A DNA stretch of 34,346 bases from Actinomadura sp. 7K507 (GTDB lineage: Bacteria > Actinomycetota > Actinomycetes > Streptosporangiales > Streptosporangiaceae), in NCBI RefSeq assembly GCF_004348425.1, contig NZ_SMKK01000086.1, positions 1-34,346 on the forward strand, in the 5' to 3' direction. Position numbers and translations under genes: made by a program. Under the pieces are notes generated by a model. The model was not told the DNA's origin. It ran no database searches and saw nothing but the letters and a program-made list of their open reading frames with translations. Below, one piece after another: positions 15,755-24,300 of the stretch (position 1 is its first letter; the number at the start of each line of letters is the position of its first letter).

Positions 15755-15920
15755 GGGACGTCTCCTCGAACGCGCAGGAACATTTCTACGTGACGAAGCT
15801 ACTCGCTGGCCGACGGCTTGCCCACCGGACCAGCCGGACCGGAATGTTCGGCTTCGCGGCGATCTCGGGGGAAACGACGAACATCCGTCGTCGAGGCGAG
15901 CGTGACCTGCGACGATAGGG

Positions 15921-15950
15921 GTCCCGAAAAATCTGGGAAGAAATCGGGAC
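15921..15950. promoter_or_regulatory. Inverted repeat GTCCCGA/TCGGGAC
   Basis: GTCCCGA (15921-15927) and TCGGGAC (15944-15950) form a perfect 7-bp inverted repeat with a 16-nt A-rich spacer, between the methyltransferase start and the ECF42-type promoter. It could be an operator for either direction; no function is known. Confidence 0.35.
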
Positions 15951-15954
15951 ACGA

Positions 15955-15981
15955 TGTCGATCCGGTCACGTCCTCTTCGAC
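15955..15981 (+). promoter_or_regulatory. ECF42-type promoter (TGTCGA -35, CGAC -10)
   Basis: TGTCGA (15955-15960), 17 nt, then CGAC (15978-15981) match the target motif described for ECF42 sigma factors as I recall it (TGTCGA at -35, CGA/TC at -10). It precedes the DGPF gene by about 50 bp and would make the DGPF-sigma operon autoregulated. Confidence 0.65.
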
Positions 15982-16032
15982 GCGTCAGTGAAGGGCCGGA
16001 GAGACCGGCCCCGTGAGACAGAGGAGACGGCC

Positions 16033-16386
16033 ATGCGCTTCCTGATGATGACGACGGACACCGGCGCCGACCAGGGGCCGCCCGACGAGGCGATGCAGGT
16101 CGAGATGGGCAGGTTCATCGAGGAGATGTCCAAGTCCGGGGCGCTGCTGGCCACCGGCGGGCTGGAGCCGGGCGGCACCCGCATCTCCTCGTCCGGCGGC
16201 AAGGTCACCGTCACCGACGGGCCGTTCGCCGAGGCCAAGGAGGCCGTCGTCGGATTCGCGCTGATCGAGGTGCGCACCCGGGAGGAGGCGATCGAACTGT
16301 CCAAGCGGTTCTGGCAGATCGTCGGGGACGGCGCGGGCGTCATCAAGCAGGTCTTCGGCCCCGGGGACCCGATGCCCGGCGAGTGA
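16033..16386 (+). CDS. DGPF (YCII-related) protein paired with ECF42
   Basis: A 117-residue cytosolic protein of the YCII/DGPF family. The signature DGPFAEAKE is present, followed by GFALIEVRTREEAIELSKRF, the ferredoxin-like fold helix and strand. The start is ATG 16033, six bases after GAGGAG; an upstream ATG at 15988 overlaps the promoter region and has no ribosome site. DGPF proteins are the conserved genomic partners of ECF42 sigma factors, and the sigma gene follows 62 bp downstream. They are predicted targets of the sigma factor; their biochemical role is unknown. Confidence 0.92.
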   Translation: MRFLMMTTDTGADQGPPDEAMQVEMGRFIEEMSKSGALLATGGLEPGGTRISSSGGKVTVTDGPFAEAKEAVVGFALIEVRTREEAIELSKRFWQIVGDGAGVIKQVFGPGDPMPGE

Positions 16387-16448
16387 CCGCCGGGCACCCC
16401 GCGCGCTGAGCTTGCGCGGCGGCCGGTGCGGGTGCTCTCATCGGCAGC

Positions 16449-17786
16449 GTGACGGCTTCGGACAGCCCTGACGTGCACGGATCTGACGTGCACGAATCCG
16501 ACGTGCGCCGCTCCGACGTGCGCCGCTCCGGCGCGCACGGTTCCGGAGTGCACGCGAGCATCGACGCGGTGTGGCGGCTGGAGGCCGCCCGGATCATCGC
16601 CGGGCTCGCCCGGATGGTGCACGACATCGGGCTCGCCGAGGAACTCGCGCAGGACGCGCTGGTCGCCGCGCTCGAACAGTGGCCCGAGTCAGGCGTCCCG
16701 GACAACCCGGGCGCCTGGCTCATGGCCGTCGGCAAGCGCCGCGCCATCGACCGGATCCGCCGGCAGCAGCGCCTCGAGCACAAGCTGGAGGAGATCGGCC
16801 GCGACCAGGAGATGCGCCCCGCGCCGGAGATCGACGTCCCCGACGACGAGCACATCGAGGACGACGTCCTGCGGCTGGTCTTCACCGCGTGCCATCCCGT
16901 CCTGTCCACGCAGGCCCGGGTCGCGCTGACGCTGCGGATGCTCGGCGGGCTGACCACCGACGAGATCGCGCGGGCGTTCCTGTCGTCCGAGCCGACCGTC
17001 GCGCAGCGGATCGTCCGGGCGAAGCGGACGCTGTCGGACGCCGGCGTCCCGTTCGAGGTGCCCGAGGGCCCGGACCGCGCCGCCCGGCTGTCCTCGGTGC
17101 TGGAGGTCGTCTACCTGATCTTCAACGAGGGGTACACGGCGACCGCCGGGGACGACTGGGTGCGCACGGACCTGTGCCAGGAGGCGCTGCGCCTCGGCCG
17201 GGTCCTCGCCGGCCTCGCGCCGGGCGAACCCGAGGTACACGGCCTCGTCGCGCTGATGGAGATCCAGGCGTCCCGCATCCGGGCCCGCACCGGCCCGTCC
17301 GGCGAGCCGGTCCCGCTCCTCGACCAGGACCGCGGCCTGTGGGACCGCCTCCTCATCCACCGGGGCTTCGCCGCCCTGCTCCGGGCGAAGGAGATCGGCG
17401 AACCGCCCGGCCCCTACGTGCTGCAGGCGGCGATCGCCGCGAGCCACGCGCAGGCCCCCACCGCCGAGGACACCGACTGGGCGCAGATCGCGTCCCTGTA
17501 CGAGATCCTCGCGAGCACCGCCCCGTCCCCGGTCGTGGACCTGAACCGCGCGGTGGCGGTCGGCATGGCGCACGGCCCGGACAAGGGCCTCGAACTCGCC
17601 GACGCGCTGGTGGACGAGCCGTCCCTGCGCGGCTACCACCTGCTGCCGAGCGTCCGCGGCGACCTGCTCGCCCGGCTCGGCCGCCTCGACGAGGCCCGCG
17701 CGCAGTTCGAACGCGCCGCGGACCTCACCCGCAACGCACCCGAACGCAAGATCCTCCTGGACCGCGCCGCTTCCCTCGGCCGGTAG
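16449..17786 (+). CDS. ECF42-group RNA polymerase sigma factor with C-terminal TPR-like extension
   Basis: A 445-residue sigma factor. Sigma2 spans VWRLEAARIIAGLARMVHDIGLAEELAQDALVAALEQWPESGVPDNPGAWLMAVGKRRAIDRIRRQQ; sigma4 is ALTLRMLGGLTTDEIARAFLSSEPTVAQRIVRAKRTL. The long C-terminal part (about 210-445, VVYLIFNEGYTAT, DLCQEALRLGRVLAGL, VVDLNRAVAVGMAHGP, LARLGRLDEARAQFERAADL) is the helical TPR-like extension that replaces an anti-sigma factor in ECF42. The unusual part is residues 7-36, six degenerate five-residue units of the type SDVHE/SDVRR before sigma2. GTG 16449 lacks a clear ribosome site; Val34 (16548) is an alternative start that would remove most of the repeat. It is cotranscribed with the DGPF gene. 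Confidence 0.9.
   Translation: MTASDSPDVHGSDVHESDVRRSDVRRSGAHGSGVHASIDAVWRLEAARIIAGLARMVHDIGLAEELAQDALVAALEQWPESGVPDNPGAWLMAVGKRRAIDRIRRQQRLEHKLEEIGRDQEMRPAPEIDVPDDEHIEDDVLRLVFTACHPVLSTQARVALTLRMLGGLTTDEIARAFLSSEPTVAQRIVRAKRTLSDAGVPFEVPEGPDRAARLSSVLEVVYLIFNEGYTATAGDDWVRTDLCQEALRLGRVLAGLAPGEPEVHGLVALMEIQASRIRARTGPSGEPVPLLDQDRGLWDRLLIHRGFAALLRAKEIGEPPGPYVLQAAIAASHAQAPTAEDTDWAQIASLYEILASTAPSPVVDLNRAVAVGMAHGPDKGLELADALVDEPSLRGYHLLPSVRGDLLARLGRLDEARAQFERAADLTRNAPERKILLDRAASLGR
16467..16556 (+). repeat. Six tandem 15-bp units at the 5' end of the sigma gene
   Basis: Six contiguous 15-bp units of the pattern TCCGACGTGCRCSRN encode PDVHG, SDVHE, SDVRR, SDVRR, SGAHG and SGVHA. Units three and four are identical. 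The repeat is in frame and could change length by slippage without breaking the reading frame. Confidence 0.85.
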
Positions 17787-17790
17787 ACCG

Positions 17791-17837
17791 CCGGGCTTGC
17801 CGGCACCCGGGCTTCCCGGCGAACCGGGCTTCCCGGC
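17791..17837. repeat. Three tandem copies of CCGGGCTTsCCGGC
   Basis: CCGGGCTTGCCGGC (17791-17804) and two copies of CCGGGCTTCCCGGC (17807-17820 and 17824-17837) follow the sigma stop. The latter two each fold as a CCGGG/CCCGG mini-hairpin with a 3-nt loop. It may act as a terminator or RNA-stabilising element before the dehydratase gene. Confidence 0.75.
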
Positions 17838-17895
17838 AACAGGCCCCAACCCCGGTTTGGTACTGATGGAGGCGGGACAAGGGAGAGGAATCCCA

Positions 17896-18834
17896 GTGAT
17901 CACTCATTCGGACGCCGCCGCGGCCGCGGCGCGCGTCGCGGGCCATATCCGCAGGACACCGCTGCTCGCGGTGGACCCGGCTCCGCTGGCACCGGCCGCG
18001 CGCCTGTGGCTGAAGCTCGAACAGACCCAGCACACCGGGTCGTTCAAGGCGCGCGGCGCCTTCAACCACATCCTCGCCGCGCGGGAGGCGGGACGGCTGC
18101 CGGACACCGGGATCGTCGCGGCGTCCGGAGGCAACGCGGGTCTCGCCTTCGCGTACGCGGCGGCGCGGTCGGGCGTCCCCGCCGAGGTGTTCGTCCCGGA
18201 GACCGCGCCCGCCGTGAAGGTCGCCCGGCTCCGCACGCTCGGCGCGACCGTCACCCAGGTCGGCACCCGGTACGCGGAGGCGCAGGACGCGGCCACCAAG
18301 CGCGCCGCCGACACCGGCGCGCTGTTCTGCCACCCCTACGACCTGCCCGAGGTGTGCGCGGGGCAGGGAACACTTGGGCTGGAGATCCTGGAGCAGACCG
18401 GCGGTGAGATCGACACCGTGCTGCTCGCGGTCGGCGGCGGAGGACTGATGGCGGGCGTCGCCGCCGCCCTCGACGGCCGCGCCCGCGTCGTCGGCATCGA
18501 GCCCGAGCGCATCCCGACCCTCGAACGGGCCCTGCACGCGGGCCGCCCGGTCGACGTCGGCGTCTCCGGCGTCGCCGCCGACTCCCTGGGCGCCACCCGG
18601 CTCGGCGGCATCGCGTTCGACGTCGCGTCCCGCACCGGCGTGCACCCCGTCCTGGTCACCGAGGAGGCGATCACCGACGCCCGCCGGTTCGTCTGGGACG
18701 AGTACCGCCTCGTGGTCGAGAACGGAACCGCCACCGCCATCGCCGCCCTCCGCACGGGCGCCTACCGCCCGTCCCCCGACGAACGCGTCGTGGTCGTCCT
18801 GTGCGGGGCCAACACCGACCCGTCCGACCTGTGA
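17896..18834 (+). CDS. PLP-dependent threonine/serine dehydratase family protein
   Basis: A 312-residue fold-type II PLP enzyme. The Schiff-base lysine is in HTGSFKARGAFN, the phosphate-binding substrate loop is SGGNAGLAFAYAA, and the PLP-phosphate glycine loop is VGGGGLMAGVAAAL. It has the length of a catabolic threonine dehydratase or serine racemase and lacks the ACT regulatory domain of IlvA. GTG 17896 follows GAGAGGA at good distance; a longer frame from 17797 reads through the tandem repeat and is unlikely. It would deaminate threonine or serine to a 2-oxo acid and ammonia in the cytosol, or racemise serine; sequence alone does not separate these. Confidence 0.88.
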   Translation: MITHSDAAAAAARVAGHIRRTPLLAVDPAPLAPAARLWLKLEQTQHTGSFKARGAFNHILAAREAGRLPDTGIVAASGGNAGLAFAYAAARSGVPAEVFVPETAPAVKVARLRTLGATVTQVGTRYAEAQDAATKRAADTGALFCHPYDLPEVCAGQGTLGLEILEQTGGEIDTVLLAVGGGGLMAGVAAALDGRARVVGIEPERIPTLERALHAGRPVDVGVSGVAADSLGATRLGGIAFDVASRTGVHPVLVTEEAITDARRFVWDEYRLVVENGTATAIAALRTGAYRPSPDERVVVVLCGANTDPSDL

Positions 18835-18835
18835 C

Positions 18836-18867
18836 GCTGGTTCAGTGGAGGGCTGGTTCAGTGGACG
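18836..18867. repeat. 16-bp tandem duplication at a convergent gene junction
   Basis: GCTGGTTCAGTGGAGG (18836-18851) is followed directly by GCTGGTTCAGTGGACG (18852-18867), one mismatch. It lies between the dehydratase stop and the serine hydrolase stop, and the second copy contains the last codons and stop of the hydrolase. Confidence 0.85.
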
Positions 18868-20189
18868 GTGCGGAGGGACTGGAGAGGCAGGAGCTGGACG
18901 GGACGTTCGGGTGCCGCGGACTGGGTCGCGGCCCGGCTGCCGCAGAGGGCCTCCACGACGTGCGCGCCGAGCGCGTTGTCGATCGGGTGCGGGATGGGGA
19001 CGCCCCTGGCGTCGAGCTGCTGGTGCTTCGTCAGGTTGAGGGCGACCGACATCTGCCGTGATCCGTCCTCGGAGGAGAGCGACTGGGTGGCGGCTCCGAA
19101 GACCGCGCCGTCATGCCCCCAGAACGTCCCGCACGGCAGGCTGAGCGCGTACAGCCCGAGGCCGTAGTTCATCAGGAAGTTGCCGTCCGGGTCGTTCACC
19201 GCGACGGCGCGCTTCATCTGGACGAGGGACTCCTCGCCGATGAGCCCGCCGGTGAGGAGCCTGCGGTAGAAGCGGTTGAGGTCGCCCGTGGTGGAGACCA
19301 GCGCGCCCGCCGTCCACGCCCAGCTCATGTCGAACGTGCTGTAGTCGCGGGGCGGGTCGACCTGCTGGTAGAGCGATTCGTACATCCGCGAGTGCGGGCC
19401 GAAGACCCATGGGCTGGACGGGAAGTACGTGTTCTTCAGCCCGGCCTTGGCGATGACGTTCCGGGTGATGTACTTCTCCGCCTCGGTCCCCGTCACCTTC
19501 TCCAGGAGCAGCCCGGCGATGATGTAGTTGGTGTTGGAGTACGACCAGCGCTCCCCCGGGATGCCGGTGCGCTGCGCCTGCAACCCCCAGCTGACGAGCT
19601 GCTCGGGCGGGACGTCGCGGAAGCGGTGCTCGTCCAGGCTCTCGGGCGACAGCTCGCCCAGCGACGGGAACGCCGCGGCGATGTAGTCACCGATCCCGCT
19701 GGTGTGGTTGAGCAGCATCCGCACCGTTGTCTGTTCCCCGAGCTCGCCCGGGACGAGGCCGGGCAGGTAGCGGCCCACCGGCGTGTCGAGTGCGATGCGG
19801 CCCTCTTCGACCTGCTGGAGGATCGCCGTGGCCACGAACGTCTTGGTGATGCTCCCGGCCCGCTGCCGCATGTTCGGCGTGACGGGACGTTCCGTCCGGG
19901 TGTCCGCGACACCGGACGCGCCGTCCCACCGGGTGCGGCCGTCCCGCGCGGCGGAGTACAGCCCGTGCATCCCGGCCTCGTGCGTGGCGTCGAGGGTCGC
20001 GCGCAGCTTCGCGGGATCGAACGGACCGGCCGGCGGGCGGGCCGCGGGCGGCGTGCGGGCCGAGGGGGCCTCGCCGGGTACGGCCGCCGCCGGCACCTGG
20101 GCGAGCGTCATCGTCAACACCACCGCCGCGCCGGCCGCAGCACCCGTGCGCCGCAGCCGCCGTCCGAACCGCCTTGCCATCGTCCTCAT
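18858..20189 (-). CDS. Secreted serine hydrolase, class C beta-lactamase/D,D-peptidase family
   Basis: A 443-residue exported protein. Residues 1-36 are a signal peptide: arginine-rich start (MARRFGRRLRR), hydrophobic AAGAAVVLTMTL and an AAA cleavage region. A Pro/Ala-rich linker follows. The penicillin-binding fold has the catalytic Ser and Lys in SITKTF, YSNTNY as the Tyr-x-Asn motif, and HDGA as the third element in place of KTG. This resembles actinobacterial D-alanyl-D-alanine carboxypeptidase-like or esterase members, not a proven beta-lactamase. The start is ATG 20189 or ATG 20180; GGGGG and GAGG make both possible. It probably acts outside the membrane on peptidoglycan or an ester substrate. 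Confidence 0.88.
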   Translation of the reverse strand: MRTMARRFGRRLRRTGAAAGAAVVLTMTLAQVPAAAVPGEAPSARTPPAARPPAGPFDPAKLRATLDATHEAGMHGLYSAARDGRTRWDGASGVADTRTERPVTPNMRQRAGSITKTFVATAILQQVEEGRIALDTPVGRYLPGLVPGELGEQTTVRMLLNHTSGIGDYIAAAFPSLGELSPESLDEHRFRDVPPEQLVSWGLQAQRTGIPGERWSYSNTNYIIAGLLLEKVTGTEAEKYITRNVIAKAGLKNTYFPSSPWVFGPHSRMYESLYQQVDPPRDYSTFDMSWAWTAGALVSTTGDLNRFYRRLLTGGLIGEESLVQMKRAVAVNDPDGNFLMNYGLGLYALSLPCGTFWGHDGAVFGAATQSLSSEDGSRQMSVALNLTKHQQLDARGVPIPHPIDNALGAHVVEALCGSRAATQSAAPERPVQLLPLQSLRTVH

Positions 20190-20301
20190 CCCCCAGCCTT
20201 CGACCCTGCCAGGGAGAGTCTGCTAGGAGATCATCCACATTGTCATCCCGGGGTGGCGAGAGTTCGCTGCCGCGCGCGCGGCCTTACCCGGTCGCGAGAG
20301 G

Positions 20302-21312
20302 TCAGCTCAGCAGGTCGGCGAGGGTCTCGCGCCGCGACGGGTGACGCAGCTTGTGCATGCCCTTCGACTCGATCTGCCGGATCCGCTCGCGCGTGACCCC
20401 GTAGACCTTGCCGACCTCTTCGAGGGTCTTGGGCTCGCCGCCGGACAGCCCGAACCGCAGCGAGATCACGCCCGCCTCCCGTTCGGTGAGCGTCTCCAGC
20501 ACCGCGTCGAGGCGTCCGCGCAGCATCGAGGACGCGACGACGTCGGCGGGGTCGCCGCCGTCCGGGTCCTCGATGACGTCGCCGAGCTCGCCGTCGCCGT
20601 CCTCGCCGAGCGGGGTGTGCAGGGACAGCGGCTCACGCGCCTGCCGCCGCAGCCACTCCACCTTCTCGGGCGTGACGTCGAGCTCGACGGCGAGCTCCTG
20701 CGAGGTCGGCTCCCGGCCGAGGTCCTGCATCATCCGCCGCCGGACCCGCGTCATCCGGTTGAGGACCTCGACGACGTGGACGGGAATCCGGATCGTGCGG
20801 CTCTGGTCGGCCAGCGCGCGGCTGATCGCCTGCTTGATCCACCACACGGCGTAGGTCGAGAACTTCAGGCCGCGGCGGTACTCGAACTTCTCGACGGCGC
20901 GGATCAGCCCGAGGTTGCCCTCCTGGACGAGGTCGTTCAGCGGCAGGCCGTGACCCATGTAGCGCTTGGCGAGCGAGACGACGAGGCGGAGGTTCGCCTC
21001 GACCATGTGCGTCTTGGCGCGGCTCCCGTCGGCGGCGATCCACTCCAGGTCCGAGCGGTCCTGGAGGCTCAGCTCGTCGCCGAGGACTTCGAGGCGCTCG
21101 CGGGCGAACAGGCCTGCCTCGATGCGCTTGGCCAGGTCGACCTCCTGCTCGGCGGTGAGCAGCGCGGTGCGCCCGATGCGGGAGAGGTAGTCCTTCATCG
21201 GGTCGACGAGGTTCACGGTGGCGCGGGGGGATGCGCTCTTCGTGCGGCTGGCGTTCAGGGCGGTGTCCTTTGCTCGTCCGGCTGCTCGCCCGGCCGGGAG
21301 GGAACGGCTCAC
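20302..21312 (-). CDS. Group-2 sigma-70 factor (HrdB-related, non-essential type)
   Basis: A 336-residue primary-like sigma factor without the long acidic region 1.1. Region 1.2 is DPMKDYLSRIGRTALLTAEQEVDLAKRI; region 2 has NLRLVVSLAKRY, LVQEGNLGLIRAVEKFEYRRGLKFSTYAVWWIKQAISRAL; region 3 PVHVVEVLNRM and GREPTSQELA; region 4 LEEVGKVYGVTRERIRQIESKGMHKLRHPSR. Length and order fit a group-2 sigma, comparable to streptomycete HrdA/HrdD, rather than the 500-residue housekeeping HrdB. The GTG start at 21312 has a weak GAG upstream. It lies 65 bp downstream of pyruvate carboxylase on the same strand and may be cotranscribed with it. Confidence 0.92.
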   Translation of the reverse strand: MSRSLPAGRAAGRAKDTALNASRTKSASPRATVNLVDPMKDYLSRIGRTALLTAEQEVDLAKRIEAGLFARERLEVLGDELSLQDRSDLEWIAADGSRAKTHMVEANLRLVVSLAKRYMGHGLPLNDLVQEGNLGLIRAVEKFEYRRGLKFSTYAVWWIKQAISRALADQSRTIRIPVHVVEVLNRMTRVRRRMMQDLGREPTSQELAVELDVTPEKVEWLRRQAREPLSLHTPLGEDGDGELGDVIEDPDGGDPADVVASSMLRGRLDAVLETLTEREAGVISLRFGLSGGEPKTLEEVGKVYGVTRERIRQIESKGMHKLRHPSRRETLADLLS

Positions 21313-21377
21313 GCGATCTCGGTACCCGGCAGCAACAAGAAGTAATCCCTGTGGGCTTTATGTGGCTCCTCTCGACG

Positions 21378-24300
21378 TCAGGACTGGACCAGGAGGAGGA
21401 GGTCGCCGGCCTGGACCGGGGTCGTCTCGGGGACCGCCAGGCGGGTCACCGTGCCGCCCATGGGGGACGTGATGGCGGCCTCCATCTTCATCGCCTCGAT
21501 GGTGGCGACCACGTCGCCTGCCGCTACCACGTCGCCCTTGGAGACGCGCAGGGTGACCGAGCCGTCGAAGGGGGCGGCGACGTGGCCCGGTTCGTTCGGG
21601 TCGGCGCGTTCGATCGGCGGGGCGTCCGACGCCACGGACTTGTCGCGGACGGAGAGCGTGCGGAGCTGGCCGTTCACGGTGCAGATGACCTGGCGGACGC
21701 CCGCCTCGTCGACTGCGCCCACCGCCTCCAGGCCCGCCAGCACCCGGACGCCGGGTTCGAGGTCGAACGAGACCTCGTGCCCCGTGCGGAGACCGTAGAG
21801 GAACGGGCCGGTGGGCAGGACGGACAGGTCGCCGTAGGACGCGCGGGCTTCGCGGTAGTCCTTGGCGGGGCCGGGGAAGAGGAGCCGGTCCAGGGTCTCA
21901 CGCACGTCGGGGCCCGCCAGGGCCTTCTCTTCGGCGCCGGTGAGCTCGGCTCGCGCGGGCGTGTGCCGGCGTCCTGCCAGCGCCTTGGTGCGGAAGGGCT
22001 CGGGCCAGCCGCCGGGCGGGTCGCCCAGCTCGCCGTTCAGGAATCCGATGACGCTGTCGGGGATGTCGTAGCGGTCGGGGTTCTCGGCGAAGTCGGCGGG
22101 GTCGGCGCCCGCCGCGACGAGGTGGAGGGCCAGGTCGCCGACGACCTTGCTGGACGGGGTGACCTTCACGAGGCGGCCGAGGATCGCGTCGGCCGCGGCG
22201 TACAGGCGCTCGATCTCCTCGAAGCGGTCGCCGAGCCCGAGCGCCACGGCCTGCTGGCGCAGGTTGGACAGCTGCCCGCCCGGGATCTCGTGGTGGTAGA
22301 CGCGCCCGGTCGGCGACGGCAGGCCCATCTCGAACGGCGCGTAGAGCTTCCGGACGGCCTCCCAGTACGGCTCCATGACGGTCAGCGCGTCCAGGTCGAT
22401 TCCGGTGGCGTGCTCGGTGAAGTCGGTCGCGGCGACGATCGCCTGGAGGGGCGGCTGGCTCGTGGTGCCCGACAGCGGCGCGGCCGCCCCGTCGACGGCG
22501 TCGACACCGGCTTCGATGGCGGCGATGTAGGTGCCGATCTGGCCGCCGGCCGTGTCGTGGGTGTGCAGGTGGACGGGCAGGTCGAAACGCTCGCGGAGGG
22601 CGGCGACCAGTGTGCGCGCGGCGGGTGCGCGGAGCAGGCCGGCCATGTCCTTGACGCACAGGATGTGGACGCCCGCTTCGACGAGCTGTTCTGCCAGCCG
22701 CAGGTAGTAGTCGAGGGTGTAGAGCCGCTCGTTCGGGGACGACAGGTCGCCGGTGTAGCAGAGGGTCCCCTCGACGAGCGCGTGGGTTTGCAGCGCGGCG
22801 TCGATGGCGGGACGCATACGTTCGACGTCGTTGAGGGCGTCGAACACACGGAAGATGTCGACCCCGGTACTGGCGGCTTCGCGTACGAACGCGCGGGCCA
22901 CCGAGTCGGGGTACGGCGTGTAGCCGACGGTGTTGCGGCCACGCAGAAGCATCTGGATGCACAGGTTCGGGGCGGCCTCGCGGATCGCGGCGAGCCTGTC
23001 CCAGGGGGATTCGCCCAGGAAGCGGAGCGCGACGTCGTAGGTGGCCCCGCCCCACGCCTCCACGGAGAGAAGCTGCGGGGTCATGCGGGCGAGGTGGGGC
23101 GCGGCGGCGAGCAGGTCGTAGGTGCGTACCCGCGTGGCAAGGAGCGACTGGTGCGCGTCCCGGAACGTGGTGTCGGTGACGGCCAAGGCGCTCTGGCTGC
23201 GGAGCTGCTCGGCGAACGCGCGCGCGCCGAGCGCCATGAGCCGGTCACGGGAGCCCTGGGGGAACGGGGCGTCCATGCGCAGCGCCGGAAGCTTCGTCGC
23301 CGGGTCCAGGTCGGTGGGCGCGTCACCGTGCGGCTTGTTGACGGTGACGTCCGCCAGGTACCGGACGAGCCTCGTCGCGCGGTCGCCGCTCGACCGCGCC
23401 GTGAGCAGCCCGGGGTGCTCGCCGATGTAGGACGTCGTGACGCCGCCCGCGCGGAAGTCCGGCTCGTCCAGCAGCGCCTGGAGGAACGGGATGTTGGACG
23501 CGACGCCCCGGATGCGGAACTCGGCGACGGCCCGGCGCGCCCGCCGCACCGCCTCCTCGAACGTCCGGCCGCGGCAGGTCAGCTTGACCAGCAGCGAGTC
23601 GAAGTGGGGGCTGACGATCGCGCCCCCGTAGGCCGTGCCGGTGTCGAGCCGGACGCCGGCGCCGCCGGGCGACCGGTACGCCGAGATCTTGCCGGTGTCG
23701 GGGCGGAAGTCGTTCGCCGGGTCCTCGGTGGTGATGCGGCACTGGACGGCGAAGCCGCTCACCGTCACCTCGTCCTGCGCGATCGACAGGTCGGAGAGCG
23801 TCTCGCCGCCCGCGACGCGCAGCTGGCTCTGGACCAGGTCGACGCCGGTGACCTCCTCGGTCACGGTGTGCTCGACCTGGATGCGCGGGTTCATCTCGAT
23901 GAAGACGTGCTCGCCCCGGTCGTTCACGAGGAACTCGACGGTGCCCGCGTTCTCGTAGCCGATCTCCCGGGCGAACCTCACCGCGTCGTCGCAGAGCCGC
24001 TGCGCCGCGTCCGGGTCCAGCCCCGGCGCGGGCGCGATCTCCACGACCTTCTGGTGGCGGCGCTGCACCGAGCAGTCACGCTCGCGCAGGTGGACGACGT
24101 TCCCGGCGCCGTCCGCGAGGATCTGCACCTCGATGTGGCGGGGGCGGTCCACCGCCTGCTCCAGGAACACCGTCGGGTCGCCGAACGCGCTCTGCGCCTC
24201 GCGGCGCGCCGCGTCCACGGCGGCCTCCAGGTCCTCGCGGGCGTCGACGCGGCGCAGGCCGCGCCCGCCGCCACCGGCCGCGGCCTTCACGAACAGCGGG

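Noticed and set aside
16467..16556. Tandem repeat as a possible CRISPR-like array.
   Set aside because: Units are contiguous without spacers, lie in frame within a sigma gene and encode a regular peptide.
20269..20282. Perfect palindrome GCCGCGCGCGCGGC downstream of the group-2 sigma gene.
   Set aside because: A CG-alternating run of this kind is expected by chance in such DNA; it has no loop, so it is weak as a terminator.
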